Positions 20,405 to 31,069 are shown, numbered from the stretch's first letter. The stretch: 64,000 bases of DNA from Variovorax gracilis (GCF_030317115.1 NZ_JASZYF010000010.1:124001-188000); one strand, 5' to 3'. The notes: generated from the sequence alone by a model not told the origin. Numbers and translations are program-made.

Positions 20405-21217
20405 TCAGTAAGTGCTGCTGCTCGCTGTCGTCGTCTTGGCGCCGCCCTTGAAGCGCGCCGCCAGGGCCGTGGTTGTCCGCACCAGCAGGTTGGTGTCGAG
20501 CCCGACGGCAACGAAGAGCGCGCCCAGGTCCAGGTACTTGCGCGCCAGCGTCTCGTCCGGCGTCAGGATGCCTGCCGCCTTGCCGGCGCGGTTGATTCGC
20601 GCGATGGCGTCCTCGATCGCCGCCTGCACGTCGGCATGGCCGGGGTTGCCCATGTGCCCCATCGAGGCCGACAGGTCTGCCGGGCCGATGAAGACGCCGT
20701 CGACGCCGTCCACGCCTGCGATGGCATCCAGGTTGGCGAGCGCCTCGCGCGTCTCGGCCTGCACCAGCAGGCAGACCCGGTCGTTCGCTTCCTTCGCATA
20801 GGCCGGATAGCGGCCCCAGCCCGACGCGCGCGCGCCGCCCATGCCGCGGATGCCGTCGGGCGGATAACGCATCGCGCGGACGATCGCCTTCGCCTGCTCG
20901 GGCGTGTCGACCATCGGCACCAGCAGCGTCTGCACGCCGAGGTCGAGGTACTGCTTGATCAGTGCCGTGCCGGCATCGCCATGCCCGAGCGGCACGCGCG
21001 CGATGGCGTTGGCGCCGGGGTACGCGGCGATCGCCTGCGCCTGCTGCAGGATGCTCTGCAGGCCGTTGGGTGAATGCTCGCCGTCGATCAGCAGCCAGTC
21101 GAAGCCGGCGCCGGCGCAGATTTCCGCGCTGTACGAATCGGCGAGGCCGAGCCACAGGCCGATCTGGGCGCGCTTGGCGGCGAGGGCTTGCTTGAAGGGG
21201 TTCGCAGGTGTTTGCAT
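20405..21217 (-). CDS. hpaI: 4-hydroxy-2-oxoheptanedioate aldolase HpaI
   Basis: 270 aa HpcH/HpaI aldolase. The pattern [20 protein letters not shown], then [12 protein letters not shown] and [17 protein letters not shown], is typical. It is a class II (metal-dependent) aldolase that cleaves 4-hydroxy-2-oxoheptane-1,7-dioate to pyruvate and succinic semialdehyde, the last step of homoprotocatechuate meta-cleavage. It is separated from hpaH by a short hairpin repeat (21231-21307) and is 4 bp from the IlvD-like gene. Confidence 0.92.
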   Translation of the reverse strand: MQTPANPFKQALAAKRAQIGLWLGLADSYSAEICAGAGFDWLLIDGEHSPNGLQSILQQAQAIAAYPGANAIARVPLGHGDAGTALIKQYLDLGVQTLLVPMVDTPEQAKAIVRAMRYPPDGIRGMGGARASGWGRYPAYAKEANDRVCLLVQAETREALANLDAIAGVDGVDGVFIGPADLSASMGHMGNPGHADVQAAIEDAIARINRAGKAAGILTPDETLARKYLDLGALFVAVGLDTNLLVRTTTALAARFKGGAKTTTASSSTY

Positions 21218-21230
21218 GGTGTCTTTCAGT

Positions 21231-21307
21231 CGGCGCCGGGCCGCCCCAAGGCGACTGCGGCCCCCTCGGGGGGCAGCGCAGCACGCGAAGCGGCAAGCGT
21301 GGGGGCC
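21231..21307 (-). repeat. 3'-end hairpin repeat, variant copy R4
   Basis: On the minus strand it begins about ten bases after the hpaH stop with CCCCCACGCTTGCC, then TTCGCGTGCTGC and a CCCCCCGAGGGGGCC hairpin. It is related in design to R1-R3 (C-run, GCTTG, TTCG, G/C hairpin) but diverged. It sits between two operon genes. Confidence 0.6.
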
Positions 21308-21316
21308 ATGGTGGTC

Positions 21317-22120
21317 TCAGATGAAGCGGAAGGCAATGGAGCCGAGCGGTCCGTAGTCGGCGTGGAAAGTGTCGCCGGGCACGGCAGTCGTCGGTCGCGT
21401 GAAGGATCCGCCGAGCACCACCTCGCCGGCCTCCAGGCATTCGTCCCACGGCGCGAGCTTGTTGGCGAGCCAGGCCACGCCCGTCGCGGGATGGTTGAGC
21501 ACGGCAGCAGCCACGCCGGATTCCTCGATCACGCCGTTCTTGTAGAGCAGGGCGCTGACCCAGCGCAGGTCCACCGCGTCGGGCTTCACCGGGCGGCCGC
21601 CCATCACGATCCCGGCATTGGCCGCGTTGTCGGCGATGGTGTCGAACACTTTGCGCATCGCCTTCGTGTGGCGGTCGAACTGCTCGATGCGCGCGTCGAT
21701 GATCTCGATGGCCGGCACGACGTAGTCGGTGGCCGCCAGCACGTCGAAGATCGTCACGTCCGGCCCTTGCAGCCGCTTGCCCAGCACGAAGGCCAGCTCG
21801 ACCTCGATGCGCGGCGCGATGAAGCGCTTGAACGGGATGTCGCCGCCCTGCTCGAAGAACATGTCGTCGAGCAGCGTGCCGTAGTCCGGTTCGGTGATCT
21901 GGCTGGCCTGCTGCATCGCACGCGACGTCAGGCCGATCTTGTGGCCCTTGACGACGCGGCCCTCGGCGAGCTTGGTCTTCACCCATTCGCGCGAGATGGC
22001 GTAGCCGTCCTCGATGGTCATCTCGGGAAAGCGCTTGGAGAAGTGCTCGACCTGCACGCGCGACTTCTCGCTCTCGTGAAGCTCGGCGGCGAGTTGGTGG
22101 ATGACGTCGGGTGCGAGCAT
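21317..22120 (-). CDS. hpaH: 2-oxo-hept-3-ene-1,7-dioate hydratase HpaH
   Basis: 267 aa, MhpD/HpaH-type hydratase. Characteristic stretches are [30 protein letters not shown] and [23 protein letters not shown]. It adds water to 2-oxohept-3-enedioate to give the substrate of HpaI. It is in the homoprotocatechuate operon, 10 bp after hpaF. Confidence 0.93.
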   Translation of the reverse strand: MLAPDVIHQLAAELHESEKSRVQVEHFSKRFPEMTIEDGYAISREWVKTKLAEGRVVKGHKIGLTSRAMQQASQITEPDYGTLLDDMFFEQGGDIPFKRFIAPRIEVELAFVLGKRLQGPDVTIFDVLAATDYVVPAIEIIDARIEQFDRHTKAMRKVFDTIADNAANAGIVMGGRPVKPDAVDLRWVSALLYKNGVIEESGVAAAVLNHPATGVAWLANKLAPWDECLEAGEVVLGGSFTRPTTAVPGDTFHADYGPLGSIAFRFI

Positions 22121-22130
22121 GGACGGTTCG

Positions 22131-22535
22131 TTATTTGTTGAAGAGCGGATGCAGGTTGCTGTGCTTGCCGTCGTAGACCTGACCGGGGCTTTCGTCGATC
22201 TGCAGTGTGATGCCGATGTGTCGCCGTGCGAAGACCGGCTCGAAGTGACGCTTCGCCTGGTCGAGCAGCGCGTCGCCGATGCGCTTCTTCACCGCATCGG
22301 AGCGACCGGCGGCCATCCGCACATTGAGATAGACGAAGGCGTAGTCCGCCTTGCCGTCGGCCACCGCGTAGTGCGCGGCGGGGTAGGCCAGCACGCGCGT
22401 GCCCCCCGTCGGATAGACCTGCCTGCCTTCCTCGTCGCGCTGTTCGAGCATGGTGTCGGCGAGTGTGCGGCACAGCGCCGACATGTCGGTCTCGGGTTCG
22501 ATGTTCGGGGTGTAGAGAATCACCAGATGGGGCAT
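22131..22535 (-). CDS. hpaF: 5-carboxymethyl-2-hydroxymuconate delta-isomerase HpaF
   Basis: 134 aa. Starts [13 protein letters not shown], so Pro2 becomes the N-terminal catalytic proline after Met removal, as in the tautomerase fold. The C-terminal [21 protein letters not shown] matches the family. It isomerises 5-carboxymethyl-2-hydroxymuconate before decarboxylation. It lies between hpaD and hpaH in the operon. Confidence 0.93.
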   Translation of the reverse strand: MPHLVILYTPNIEPETDMSALCRTLADTMLEQRDEEGRQVYPTGGTRVLAYPAAHYAVADGKADYAFVYLNVRMAAGRSDAVKKRIGDALLDQAKRHFEPVFARRHIGITLQIDESPGQVYDGKHSNLHPLFNK

Positions 22536-22547
22536 GGTTCGCGCTCC

Positions 22548-23426
22548 TCAGGCCGTGGTGGCTGTCGCTGGCAGCGGTGTGACCGGAAAGATCGCATTGA
22601 TCTGCCCCGTGCCCGAGCTGCCGAAGTAGGGCGTGACGATCTCCGCCGGCGCCTCGTAGCGGTCCCAGCCCATCAGGCCGAGCAGCATCGCGGTGTCGTG
22701 CATGTCGCCTTCGCCCCAGCACTTGTCGGCGTACATCGGCAGCATGCCGATGAAGGTCTTCCAGTCACCGGCCTTCCAGAGCTCGACCACGCGATGGTCG
22801 ACTTGCTCCAGGAAGGGGTCGTACACCTTGTGCATGAACTCCGGCGCGCGGCCGTTGTCCGCGAAGTGGTGCGAGAGCGATCCGCTCGCGAACACAGCGA
22901 CCGTGCCGTCGTAGCGCTCTTCGATGGCACGGCGCACCGCCAGGCCGAAGCGGCCCGACTCGTGCAGATCGTGCCAGTCGCACCAGCCGCTGATGCTGAT
23001 CACCTTGTAGTGCTGGTCCGCATTCATGTAGCGCATCGGCACCAGCGTTCCGTATTCCAGGTCGAGCGTGGTGTCGCTGTGGGCGCGGCTCTTCACGCCC
23101 ATCTCGTTGGCCATGTCGCCGATCAGGTGGCCGAGCGTCGGGTTGCCCGGGTACGCGTACTTCATGTTCTTGATGAAGTGCGGCAGCTCGTTGCTGGTGT
23201 AGATGCCCTCGAACTTCGGGCCGCAGTTGATGTGGTATTCGCTGTTCACCTGCCAGTGGACGTCGAAGACCACGATGGTGTCGACGCCGAGCGCGCGGCA
23301 GCGGCGGTCGATCTCCTTGTGGCCGTTGATCGCGGCATCGCGGCATCCGAAGTTCGGGCCGGGAAGCTCCGACAGGTACATCGACGGCACGTGCGTGATC
23401 TTGGCTGCGAGTGCAAGCTTTCCCAT
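22548..23426 (-). CDS. hpaD: 3,4-dihydroxyphenylacetate 2,3-dioxygenase HpaD
   Basis: 292 aa; the start MGKLALAAKITHVPSM (23426) is used because the longer frame is a shadow inside hpaE. It belongs to the class III (LigB-like) extradiol enzymes, as E. coli HpaD does, with conserved His12 and His57 (FDVHWQVNSEYH). It opens the homoprotocatechuate ring between carbons 2 and 3 with Fe(II). It starts 1 bp after the hpaE stop, so translation is probably coupled. Confidence 0.93.
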   Translation of the reverse strand: MGKLALAAKITHVPSMYLSELPGPNFGCRDAAINGHKEIDRRCRALGVDTIVVFDVHWQVNSEYHINCGPKFEGIYTSNELPHFIKNMKYAYPGNPTLGHLIGDMANEMGVKSRAHSDTTLDLEYGTLVPMRYMNADQHYKVISISGWCDWHDLHESGRFGLAVRRAIEERYDGTVAVFASGSLSHHFADNGRAPEFMHKVYDPFLEQVDHRVVELWKAGDWKTFIGMLPMYADKCWGEGDMHDTAMLLGLMGWDRYEAPAEIVTPYFGSSGTGQINAIFPVTPLPATATTA

Positions 23427-23427
23427 C

Positions 23428-24885
23428 TCAGACTCCCCAGTGCGGAATGTGATGGCTGCCCAGCGAGACAGCGACATTCTTCGGCTCGCAGAAGACTTCG
23501 TAGCTCCAGGTGCCGCCTTCGCGCCCCGTGCCCGAGGCCTTCGTGCCGCCGAAGGGCTGGCGCAAGTCGCGCACGTTCTGGCTGTTGACGAAGCACATGC
23601 CGGCCTCGACCGCCGCCGCCACGCGATGGGCCTTGCCGATGTTCTCGGTCCATACGTAGCTCGACAGGCCATATTGGATGTCGTTAGCGAGCCGGATCGC
23701 ATCCGCCTCGTCCTTGAAGGGGATCAGGCAGGCGACCGGGCCGAAGATCTCGTCCTGCGCGATCTTCATGCGGTTGTCGACGTCGGCGAAGACGGTGGGC
23801 ATCACGTAGTTGCCGCGCTGAACGCGACCTGGCAACTCGGGTGCACCGAGGCCACCGCACAGCAGCGTGGCGCCTTCCTTCGGGCCCAGCTCGATGTAGC
23901 TGCGCACCTTGGCGAGGTGGCCCTGCGAAATCATCGGGCCCACGATGGTCTTCTCGTCCAGCGGATCGCCGACCGTGATGCGCCTGGCGCGCTCGGCGAA
24001 CTTCGCCGCGAAGTCGGCATAGATCGACTGCTGCACCAGGATGCGCGAGCCGGCCGTGCAGCGCTCGCCGTTGTTGCTGAAGATCATGAACACGGCGGCA
24101 TCCAGCGCACGGTCGAGGTCGGCATCGTCAAAGATCACGAAGGGGCTCTTGCCACCGAGTTCCATGCTGAACTTCTTGAGGCCCGCGCTCTGGACGATGC
24201 GGTTGCCCGTCGCCGTCGATCCGGTGAAGGAGATGGCCCGCACGTCGGGGTGCGCCACCAGAGGCTCGCCTGCCTCCTTGCCATACCCGTGCACGAGGTT
24301 CAGCACGCCGGGCGGAATGCCCGCTTCGAGCGCCAGCTCGCCCAGGCGCGCAGCGGTGAGCGGCGAGAGTTCGCTCATCTTGAGCACCGCCGTGTTGCCG
24401 AAGGCGAGGCAGGGCGCGACCTTCCACGTCGCCGTCATGAAAGGCACGTTCCATGGCGAGATCAGCGCGCACACGCCGACCGGATGGAACAGCGTGTAGT
24501 TCAGGTGCGTGGGCGTCGGGTAGGTGTGGCCGTCCACGCGGGTGCACATCTCCGCGAAGTAGTAGAAGTTGTCCGCCGCGCGCGGCACCAGTTGCTTCCC
24601 GGTCTGCGCGATGACCTGGCCGCAGTCGTTGGTCTCGGTCTGCGCGATCTCGGGCACGTTCTTCGCGATCAGGTCGCCGAGCTTGCGGATCAGCTTCGCG
24701 CGTTCGGGTGCGGGCATGCCGGCCCATTTCGGGAAGGCTTCCTTCGCGGCGGCCACGGCCGCGTTCACTTCGGCCTCGCCGCCCGAGGCGACTTCGGCCA
24801 GCACTTCCTGCGTGGCGGGGTTCACGGTCTGGAAGTAGTCGCGGCCGGCAACCGGCTTGCCGTTGATGAGGTGATCAATCTGCAT
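23428..24885 (-). CDS. hpaE: 5-carboxymethyl-2-hydroxymuconate semialdehyde dehydrogenase HpaE
   Basis: 485 aa, typical aldehyde dehydrogenase length. The catalytic Cys276 is in NNGERCTAGSR and the general base Glu242 in MELGGKSP; the NAD-binding FTGSTATGNRI is present. It oxidises the ring-cleavage semialdehyde with NAD. It lies between the second Bug receptor and hpaD. Confidence 0.94.
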   Translation of the reverse strand: MQIDHLINGKPVAGRDYFQTVNPATQEVLAEVASGGEAEVNAAVAAAKEAFPKWAGMPAPERAKLIRKLGDLIAKNVPEIAQTETNDCGQVIAQTGKQLVPRAADNFYYFAEMCTRVDGHTYPTPTHLNYTLFHPVGVCALISPWNVPFMTATWKVAPCLAFGNTAVLKMSELSPLTAARLGELALEAGIPPGVLNLVHGYGKEAGEPLVAHPDVRAISFTGSTATGNRIVQSAGLKKFSMELGGKSPFVIFDDADLDRALDAAVFMIFSNNGERCTAGSRILVQQSIYADFAAKFAERARRITVGDPLDEKTIVGPMISQGHLAKVRSYIELGPKEGATLLCGGLGAPELPGRVQRGNYVMPTVFADVDNRMKIAQDEIFGPVACLIPFKDEADAIRLANDIQYGLSSYVWTENIGKAHRVAAAVEAGMCFVNSQNVRDLRQPFGGTKASGTGREGGTWSYEVFCEPKNVAVSLGSHHIPHWGV

Positions 24886-24903
24886 GGGGATGTTCCTTCG
24901 GAT

Positions 24904-25881
24904 TCAGTCGAGCCGGATCTCGCGCGAGGCGATCAGCGCATGCCATTTCTTGCGCTCCGACTGCACATAACTGTTCATCTCGGCGGCGTCGGTCGGGCGG
25001 GCTTCCCAGCCCGCGTCGAACAGCTTCTGGCGCACGGTGGGGTCGTTCATGGCTTTCAGCAGATCGGTGCCGAGCTTCGCTTGAATGTCCTTCGATGTCG
25101 CTGCGGGCGCCACCAGCCCTTGCCACGTGTAGGCCTCGACGGCCGCCAGTCCAAGCTCCTTGGCGGTCGGCACCTGCGGCAGTTGCGGCACGCGCTCGCC
25201 CGACATCGCGAGCAGCGGCACCACCTTGCCGGCCTTCACGGCGCTGATGCCGCTGGGCAGGTCGAGCATCATCAGCGGGACCTGGCCGCCCATCAGATCC
25301 TGCAGCGCCGGGGCGCCGCCCTTGTAGGGCACGTGCAGCAGCGACACGCCGGCCTCGCGCTGGAACAGCTCCAGCGCCAGGTGGTGCGGGCTGCCGGCGC
25401 CCGGCGTGGCGATGCTGTACTTGCCCGGGTCTTTCTTGAGTGCGGCGATCAGCGACTTGGCATCGGCGAATCCCGCGCCGGGTGCCGCCGTGATGATCAG
25501 GGGCGAGCGCCCCATCATGCCGAGCGCGACGAAGTCCTTCTCGGCGTCGTAGGGCAGCTTCTTGTAGAGCACGGGGTTGTAGACGAGCACGCCGTTGTCG
25601 GCCGAGAACACCGTGTAGCCGTCGCCCGGCGAACGCGACACGTTCTCGGAAGCAATGATGGCCGCTGCCCCGGGCCGGTTGTCGACCAGCACGGGTTGGC
25701 CGATCAGCTGCGACAACTGCGTGCCCGCCGTGCGCGCCAGGAAGTCGGTGCCGCCGCCGGCCGGATAGCCGACCACCCATCGCACCGGCTTGGCCGGGTA
25801 GCTTTGCGCAGCGGCGTCCATTGCCACTGCCGATGCCGTCAATGCAACCATCGCGGTCGCAAGCCTGAATATTCTTTTCAT
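24904..25881 (-). CDS. Bug/TctC-family periplasmic receptor within the hpa operon
   Basis: 325 aa. Sec signal peptide (IFRLATAMVALTASAVAMDAA) then the Bug start SYPAKPVRWVVGYPAGGGTD and QPVLVDNRPGAAAI. GGGAGA before the ATG at 25881 supports this start over one at 25932. It is embedded between hpaG2 and hpaE, so it is likely a receptor for an aromatic acid such as 4-hydroxyphenylacetate or homoprotocatechuate (inference). No cognate TctAB is in the window. Confidence 0.9.
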   Translation of the reverse strand: MKRIFRLATAMVALTASAVAMDAAAQSYPAKPVRWVVGYPAGGGTDFLARTAGTQLSQLIGQPVLVDNRPGAAAIIASENVSRSPGDGYTVFSADNGVLVYNPVLYKKLPYDAEKDFVALGMMGRSPLIITAAPGAGFADAKSLIAALKKDPGKYSIATPGAGSPHHLALELFQREAGVSLLHVPYKGGAPALQDLMGGQVPLMMLDLPSGISAVKAGKVVPLLAMSGERVPQLPQVPTAKELGLAAVEAYTWQGLVAPAATSKDIQAKLGTDLLKAMNDPTVRQKLFDAGWEARPTDAAEMNSYVQSERKKWHALIASREIRLD

Positions 25882-25918
25882 GTTGTCTCCCTTCTCCGGT
25901 TGAAAAAACCGCAGGCGC

Positions 25919-26671
25919 TCAACCCGCGGCAATGGTGTTGACCAGCGCGCCGATCTGCGCGATCTCGGTCACGATGACGTCGCCGGGGCGACAGTCGACC
26001 ACGCCGTCCGGCGTGCCCGTCAGGATGACGTCGCCGGGCGACAACGTCATGAAGCTGCTGAAGTACTCGATGAGAAAGGGCGCGTCGAAGATCATGTCCT
26101 TCGTGTTGCCCGACTGCGTGACCTTGCCGTTGACCGTGGTGCTGAGCGCCAGGGCCATCGGGTCGGCAACGTCCTTGGCATCCACCAGCCAGGGGCCGAT
26201 CGGCGTGCAGGTGTCGCGGTTCTTCACGCGCAGGTTGGGGCGATACCAGTTCTCCAGGTAGTCGCGGATCGCGTAGTCGTTGGCGACCGTATAGCCGCCG
26301 ATGAAGTCGTAGGCGTCGTCGCGCTTCACCTTGCGTGCGGTCTTGCCGACGACGATCACCAGCTCGCATTCGTAGTGCATGAACTGCACGTCCGCAGGGC
26401 GGCGCGTGAGCTGGCGGTGGCCGGTCAGCGTGCTCTCGCCCTTGACGAAAACCAAAGGCTCCTCGGGCGCCTTGAACTCCAGCTCCTTGGCATGGTCGGC
26501 ATAGTTGAGGCCCAACGCGAGGATGGTGCGCGGGCGCGCCACCGGTGCCAGCGGCGGCAGCCACGTCACGACATCGGGCGCCAGCAAGCGGCCATCGGAC
26601 AGCCGCAGCCGGCCCTCGTCCTCCACGGCGTCATGCACCGCGCCTTCGTACAGGATGCGCGCGTGCTTCAT
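25919..26671 (-). CDS. hpaG2: HpaG C-terminal-type half: decarboxylase/isomerase, FAH family
   Basis: 250 aa fumarylacetoacetate hydrolase-family protein. Metal-site and family stretches are ALGLNYADHAKEL, HYECELVIVVGKTARKV and LSPGDVILTGTPDGV. In E. coli C, HpaG is a single two-domain protein; here the halves are separate genes overlapping by 4 bp (ATGA). This half corresponds to the decarboxylase part acting on the tricarboxylate product. Confidence 0.9.
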   Translation of the reverse strand: MKHARILYEGAVHDAVEDEGRLRLSDGRLLAPDVVTWLPPLAPVARPRTILALGLNYADHAKELEFKAPEEPLVFVKGESTLTGHRQLTRRPADVQFMHYECELVIVVGKTARKVKRDDAYDFIGGYTVANDYAIRDYLENWYRPNLRVKNRDTCTPIGPWLVDAKDVADPMALALSTTVNGKVTQSGNTKDMIFDAPFLIEYFSSFMTLSPGDVILTGTPDGVVDCRPGDVIVTEIAQIGALVNTIAAG

Positions 26672-27291
26672 GCTTGCTCCTTCACCAGCGTGTTGACCAG
26701 CGTCTCGAAGCCCGGCGCGCTGATCTCGATGCGGTCACCGGCGCGAGCCAGCGGGCGGCCGGCGTCGCAGCCGAGCATCAGCACCTCGCCGTGCGCGAGC
26801 GTCATGAAGTCGCCGACATCGGCCAGAAGCTGCGAGGCGCTGCGCACCGTCTGCGAGAAATCGACCGACTGCTTCAGTTCGCCGTTGATGCGAACTTCGA
26901 GCTTGAACTGCGCCGGGTCGGCCACCTCCTGCGCATCGCGCATGGCCGGACCGATGCCCAGGAAGCCATCGACGCACTTGAACTTGACCGGCGGCCGGAA
27001 GAAGCTCGCATGCGGGATCGACAGGTCGTTCATCAGCACGAAGCCTTCGACGTCGTTGTCGGCGCCGATCACCATGGCGATGGTGGCGCCGACCTCGACG
27101 GCATCGACGTTTGCCGGCACGGTGATCGCGCTGCCGTGCGGGCTCCAGGTGTTGGCGGTCTTGACGAAGAGCACCGGCGCCTTCGGCGGCGCCTTGTAGG
27201 GCGCCTGGCTCATCTGCGGCGCGAGTGCCTCGACTTCCGCGCGGAAGTTCAGCAGCACGCCGTAGACGGTGCCTGTGGGGGTGTAGCTCAT
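26668..27291 (-). CDS. hpaG1: HpaG N-terminal-type half, FAH family
   Basis: 207 aa; MSYTPTGTVYGVLLNF at 27291 is the start. It is a shorter FAH-family domain (VGATIAMVIGADNDV, MLGCDAGRPLARAGDRIEISAPG), matching the N-terminal half of the fused HpaG. It overlaps hpaR upstream and hpaG2 downstream by 4 bp each, so the three are translationally coupled. Confidence 0.9.
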   Translation of the reverse strand: MSYTPTGTVYGVLLNFRAEVEALAPQMSQAPYKAPPKAPVLFVKTANTWSPHGSAITVPANVDAVEVGATIAMVIGADNDVEGFVLMNDLSIPHASFFRPPVKFKCVDGFLGIGPAMRDAQEVADPAQFKLEVRINGELKQSVDFSQTVRSASQLLADVGDFMTLAHGEVLMLGCDAGRPLARAGDRIEISAPGFETLVNTLVKEQA

Positions 27292-27725
27292 GGTTGTGGT
27301 TGCTCCAGTGCGATGAGTTCGTCGAGCAGCGCATAGAGCTGGGCCAGCTTTTCCTTGCCCATCGTCTCTTCCATCCAGTCGTAGTGCGCCTCGATGCTGG
27401 TCGACAGCTTCTTCACCAGCTTGCGGCCGTGCGCCGTGGCCTCGACCACGGTGCGACGCTGGTCCTCCGGGTCGCGGCTGCGCGTGATGAGTTCGTCGCG
27501 TTCCATCCGCGCAAGCACGCCGGTGAGGCTGGGGCCGAGGATGAAGGCCTCGCGCGCCACGCGACCGGTCTCGACTGCGCCGTGTTCGCCGAGCACGCGC
27601 AGCACGCGCCACTGCTGGTCCGACAACGCATGCTCGCGCAGGCTGGGCCGTGTGTGGCCCATCACGGCCTCGCGGGCCTGCAGCAGCAGGCGGGGCAGAT
27701 TGCGGTGGGTAAAGGGCGTGCTCAT
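27288..27725 (-). CDS. hpaR: Homoprotocatechuate operon repressor HpaR (MarR family)
   Basis: 145 aa winged-helix MarR protein. The start FTHRNLPRLLLQAREAVM and the recognition region GPSLTGVLARMERDELITRSRDPEDQRR are typical of HpaR. It represses the hpa genes until an aromatic inducer (4-hydroxy- or 3,4-dihydroxyphenylacetate in known systems) binds. It is the first gene of the minus-strand operon; a perfect 16-bp palindrome lies 13 bp upstream. Confidence 0.93.
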   Translation of the reverse strand: MSTPFTHRNLPRLLLQAREAVMGHTRPSLREHALSDQQWRVLRVLGEHGAVETGRVAREAFILGPSLTGVLARMERDELITRSRDPEDQRRTVVEATAHGRKLVKKLSTSIEAHYDWMEETMGKEKLAQLYALLDELIALEQPQP

Positions 27726-27738
27726 GGGGCCTTGATTT

Positions 27739-27754
27739 ATTTAACATGTTAAAT
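27739..27754. promoter_or_regulatory. Probable HpaR operator
   Basis: ATTTAACATGTTAAAT is a perfect 16-bp palindrome in an A/T-rich patch that stands out from the surrounding GC-rich DNA, 14 bp upstream of the hpaR start. MarR proteins bind such sites over their own promoter. It is in the intergenic region shared with divergent radA. Confidence 0.75.
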
Positions 27755-27838
27755 GATTGATGACGAGGCGATCCTCGGGTTAACCCTTTGGCGACCCGCT
27801 GGTGCAGAGAGCGTCGGCAGCCCTCCTACACTCGTCTC

Positions 27839-29230
<1,392 letters not shown>

Positions 29231-29248
29231 GTGCCGGCTGGCCGTGCA

Positions 29249-30154
29249 TCACAGGCCCGCATCCCAGTAGGGCGGGTCGCCGAACGCGGCCTTGAGCGCA
29301 TCGGTCATCGCCCGCAGCTTCGCCGAAGGCGACCGGCCTTCGGGATGCGCGACATATAAGAACTCCTCCTCCGCGGGAAGACCGATGTCGATGGCAAGCA
29401 GCCGTCCGGCGCGCAAGGACTCCCCGACGATGAACGTAGGCAGCAGCGCGATGCCCAGTCCCGCCTCGCAGGCGTCCCGCATCATGTCGCCGTTGTTCAC
29501 TCGCAGGGCCCGCGACGCGCGCACGGACACCAGCTCGCCATCGCGGCGGAACTGCCAGTCGGCCACGCCACGGTTCGTATAGAACACGCCCCGGTGGCGC
29601 TGCAAATCCTCGACGCTGGAGGGTCGGCCATGCTGCTCGATGTAGTCCGGCGAGGCGACGAGCGCCCGGCGGCTGCGGGCCAGCGTCCACGCCACCAGAC
29701 GCGAATCGACAAGCGGTCCGTTCCGGACCACGCCGTCATAGCCTTCCGATGCGGCATCGATGCGTCGATCGTCGAGTTCGAGCGTCAGCTCGATCCCGGG
29801 ATGGGCCGCGATGAACGGATACAGCGCCGGACCCAGGTGCATGCGCCCAAAGGTGACTGGCGCGGAAATCCGCAGCGGCCCGACCAGCGTGCCGCGCCGC
29901 TGCGCCAGCTCGGTGGCAGCCTCCTCGACGTCCCGCATGATGGCCGAGGCTCGCGCCAGAAAGGTGTCGCCGTCTTCGGTGAGCGTGAGCTTGCGCGTCG
30001 AGCGGTGCAGCAGGCGAACGCCCAGTTCCTTTTCAAGATCAGCGAGGCGCTCGCTGACGACTGACTTGGAGAGATTCAGTCGCCGCGATGCCTCGCTGAT
30101 GGAGCCCGACTCCGCGACCGCCACGAAGGTGGCCAGGCCGTCCAGCTTCACCAT
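29249..30154 (-). CDS. LysR family transcriptional regulator
   Basis: 301 aa. An N-terminal winged HTH (FVAVAESGSISEASRRLNLSKSVVSERLADLEKELG) is followed by a LysR substrate-binding domain starting about residue 90. It resembles the CrgA-like subgroup that often controls neighbouring oxidoreductases. It starts 6 bp downstream of the SDR gene on the same strand, so it is likely its operon partner rather than the usual divergent arrangement. Confidence 0.9.
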   Translation of the reverse strand: MVKLDGLATFVAVAESGSISEASRRLNLSKSVVSERLADLEKELGVRLLHRSTRKLTLTEDGDTFLARASAIMRDVEEAATELAQRRGTLVGPLRISAPVTFGRMHLGPALYPFIAAHPGIELTLELDDRRIDAASEGYDGVVRNGPLVDSRLVAWTLARSRRALVASPDYIEQHGRPSSVEDLQRHRGVFYTNRGVADWQFRRDGELVSVRASRALRVNNGDMMRDACEAGLGIALLPTFIVGESLRAGRLLAIDIGLPAEEEFLYVAHPEGRSPSAKLRAMTDALKAAFGDPPYWDAGL

Positions 30155-30160
30155 GCCCGA

Positions 30161-30925
30161 TCAGGTGCGGGTGATGGATGCACCGCCATCGACCAGCGAT
30201 GCCGTGCCGGTGACGAACGCCGAGTCGTCCGAGGCGAGATACAGCACGGAGCGAGCCAGTTCTTCCGGCGTCGCCACGCGCTTGAGCGCATGGAGGTTCG
30301 TGACGAAGGACTGCGACTCCTTGGAGTTGTTCATGCTGCGGTACATGTCGGTATCGACGGCGCCCGGCAGGATCGCATTCACGCGCACCTTTTGCGGCCC
30401 GTATTCGGCTGCGAGCGCCTGGGTGAGGCCGATGAGCCCCGCCTTGCTCGCCGCGTAGGCCGCCACGCCCGGAAACGCGAAGGTGTGGCCGACGAAGGTG
30501 GATGTGAAGATGACCGAGCCGCCGCCGTTCTCCAGCATCTGTGCGACCTGATGCTTGGCGCCGAGGAAGGCGCCGGTCAGGTTGATCGCCAGGGTGTCGG
30601 TCCAGCCGGCTTCCGAGACCCCCGTGCTGGGGCCGCCTTCGCCCAGGGTGCCTGCGTTGTTGAAGGCGATGTCGAGGCGGCCGTAGGTCGACACGGCCAG
30701 CGCGACGAGGGCACGCGCGTAGTCTTCGGAGCGCACATCGCCTGCCAGTGCGACCGCATGGCCACCGGCGGCGCGAATCTCTGCGACGAGTTTTTCCAGC
30801 TCGGCCGCCCGGCGCGCGCCGACGACCAGCTTGGCGCCTTCCGCCGCGAAGAGCTTCGCGGTGGCATGGCCGATGCCGGCGCTGGCGCCGGTGATGAGAG
30901 CTACTTTTCCTTCGAGACGGTTCAC
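30161..30925 (-). CDS. Short-chain dehydrogenase/reductase
   Basis: 254 aa classical SDR. The cofactor motif is TGASAGIGHAT (res 13-23), NNAG is present, and the catalytic Ser/Tyr/Lys lie in TSTFVGHTF and YAASK. Early residues GARR suggest NADP preference. The substrate is unknown. It is divergent from a TetR regulator at 31117 and followed by a LysR gene; either may control it. Confidence 0.9.
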   Translation of the reverse strand: MNRLEGKVALITGASAGIGHATAKLFAAEGAKLVVGARRAAELEKLVAEIRAAGGHAVALAGDVRSEDYARALVALAVSTYGRLDIAFNNAGTLGEGGPSTGVSEAGWTDTLAINLTGAFLGAKHQVAQMLENGGGSVIFTSTFVGHTFAFPGVAAYAASKAGLIGLTQALAAEYGPQKVRVNAILPGAVDTDMYRSMNNSKESQSFVTNLHALKRVATPEELARSVLYLASDDSAFVTGTASLVDGGASITRT

Positions 30926-30942
30926 GATTCGATCCTTGGTTG

Positions 30943-30959
30943 CTGATCGAATTGATCAG
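30943..30959. promoter_or_regulatory. Inverted repeat upstream of the SDR gene
   Basis: CTGATC-GAATT-GATCAG, perfect 6-bp arms with a 5-bp centre, 18 bp upstream of the SDR start. It is a candidate operator for the LysR or TetR neighbour; which of them is not visible. Confidence 0.4.
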
Positions 30960-31069
30960 ATGCAGTCAGTATGGAGACCGGCAGTCGTTCGCGGTAGACG
31001 TCGAATACCGATACTGGCTTCCGGAAAAACCGAACAATCGCCCGCGTTCGTAGACAAGTGTCAGTTTCA

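Noticed and set aside
16690-20451. 1253-codon open frame on the plus strand
   Set aside because: It is antisense to PanE-like, aldolase, Bug and IlvD-like genes, crosses the R1 repeat, has no family features, and is a product of GC-rich codon bias.
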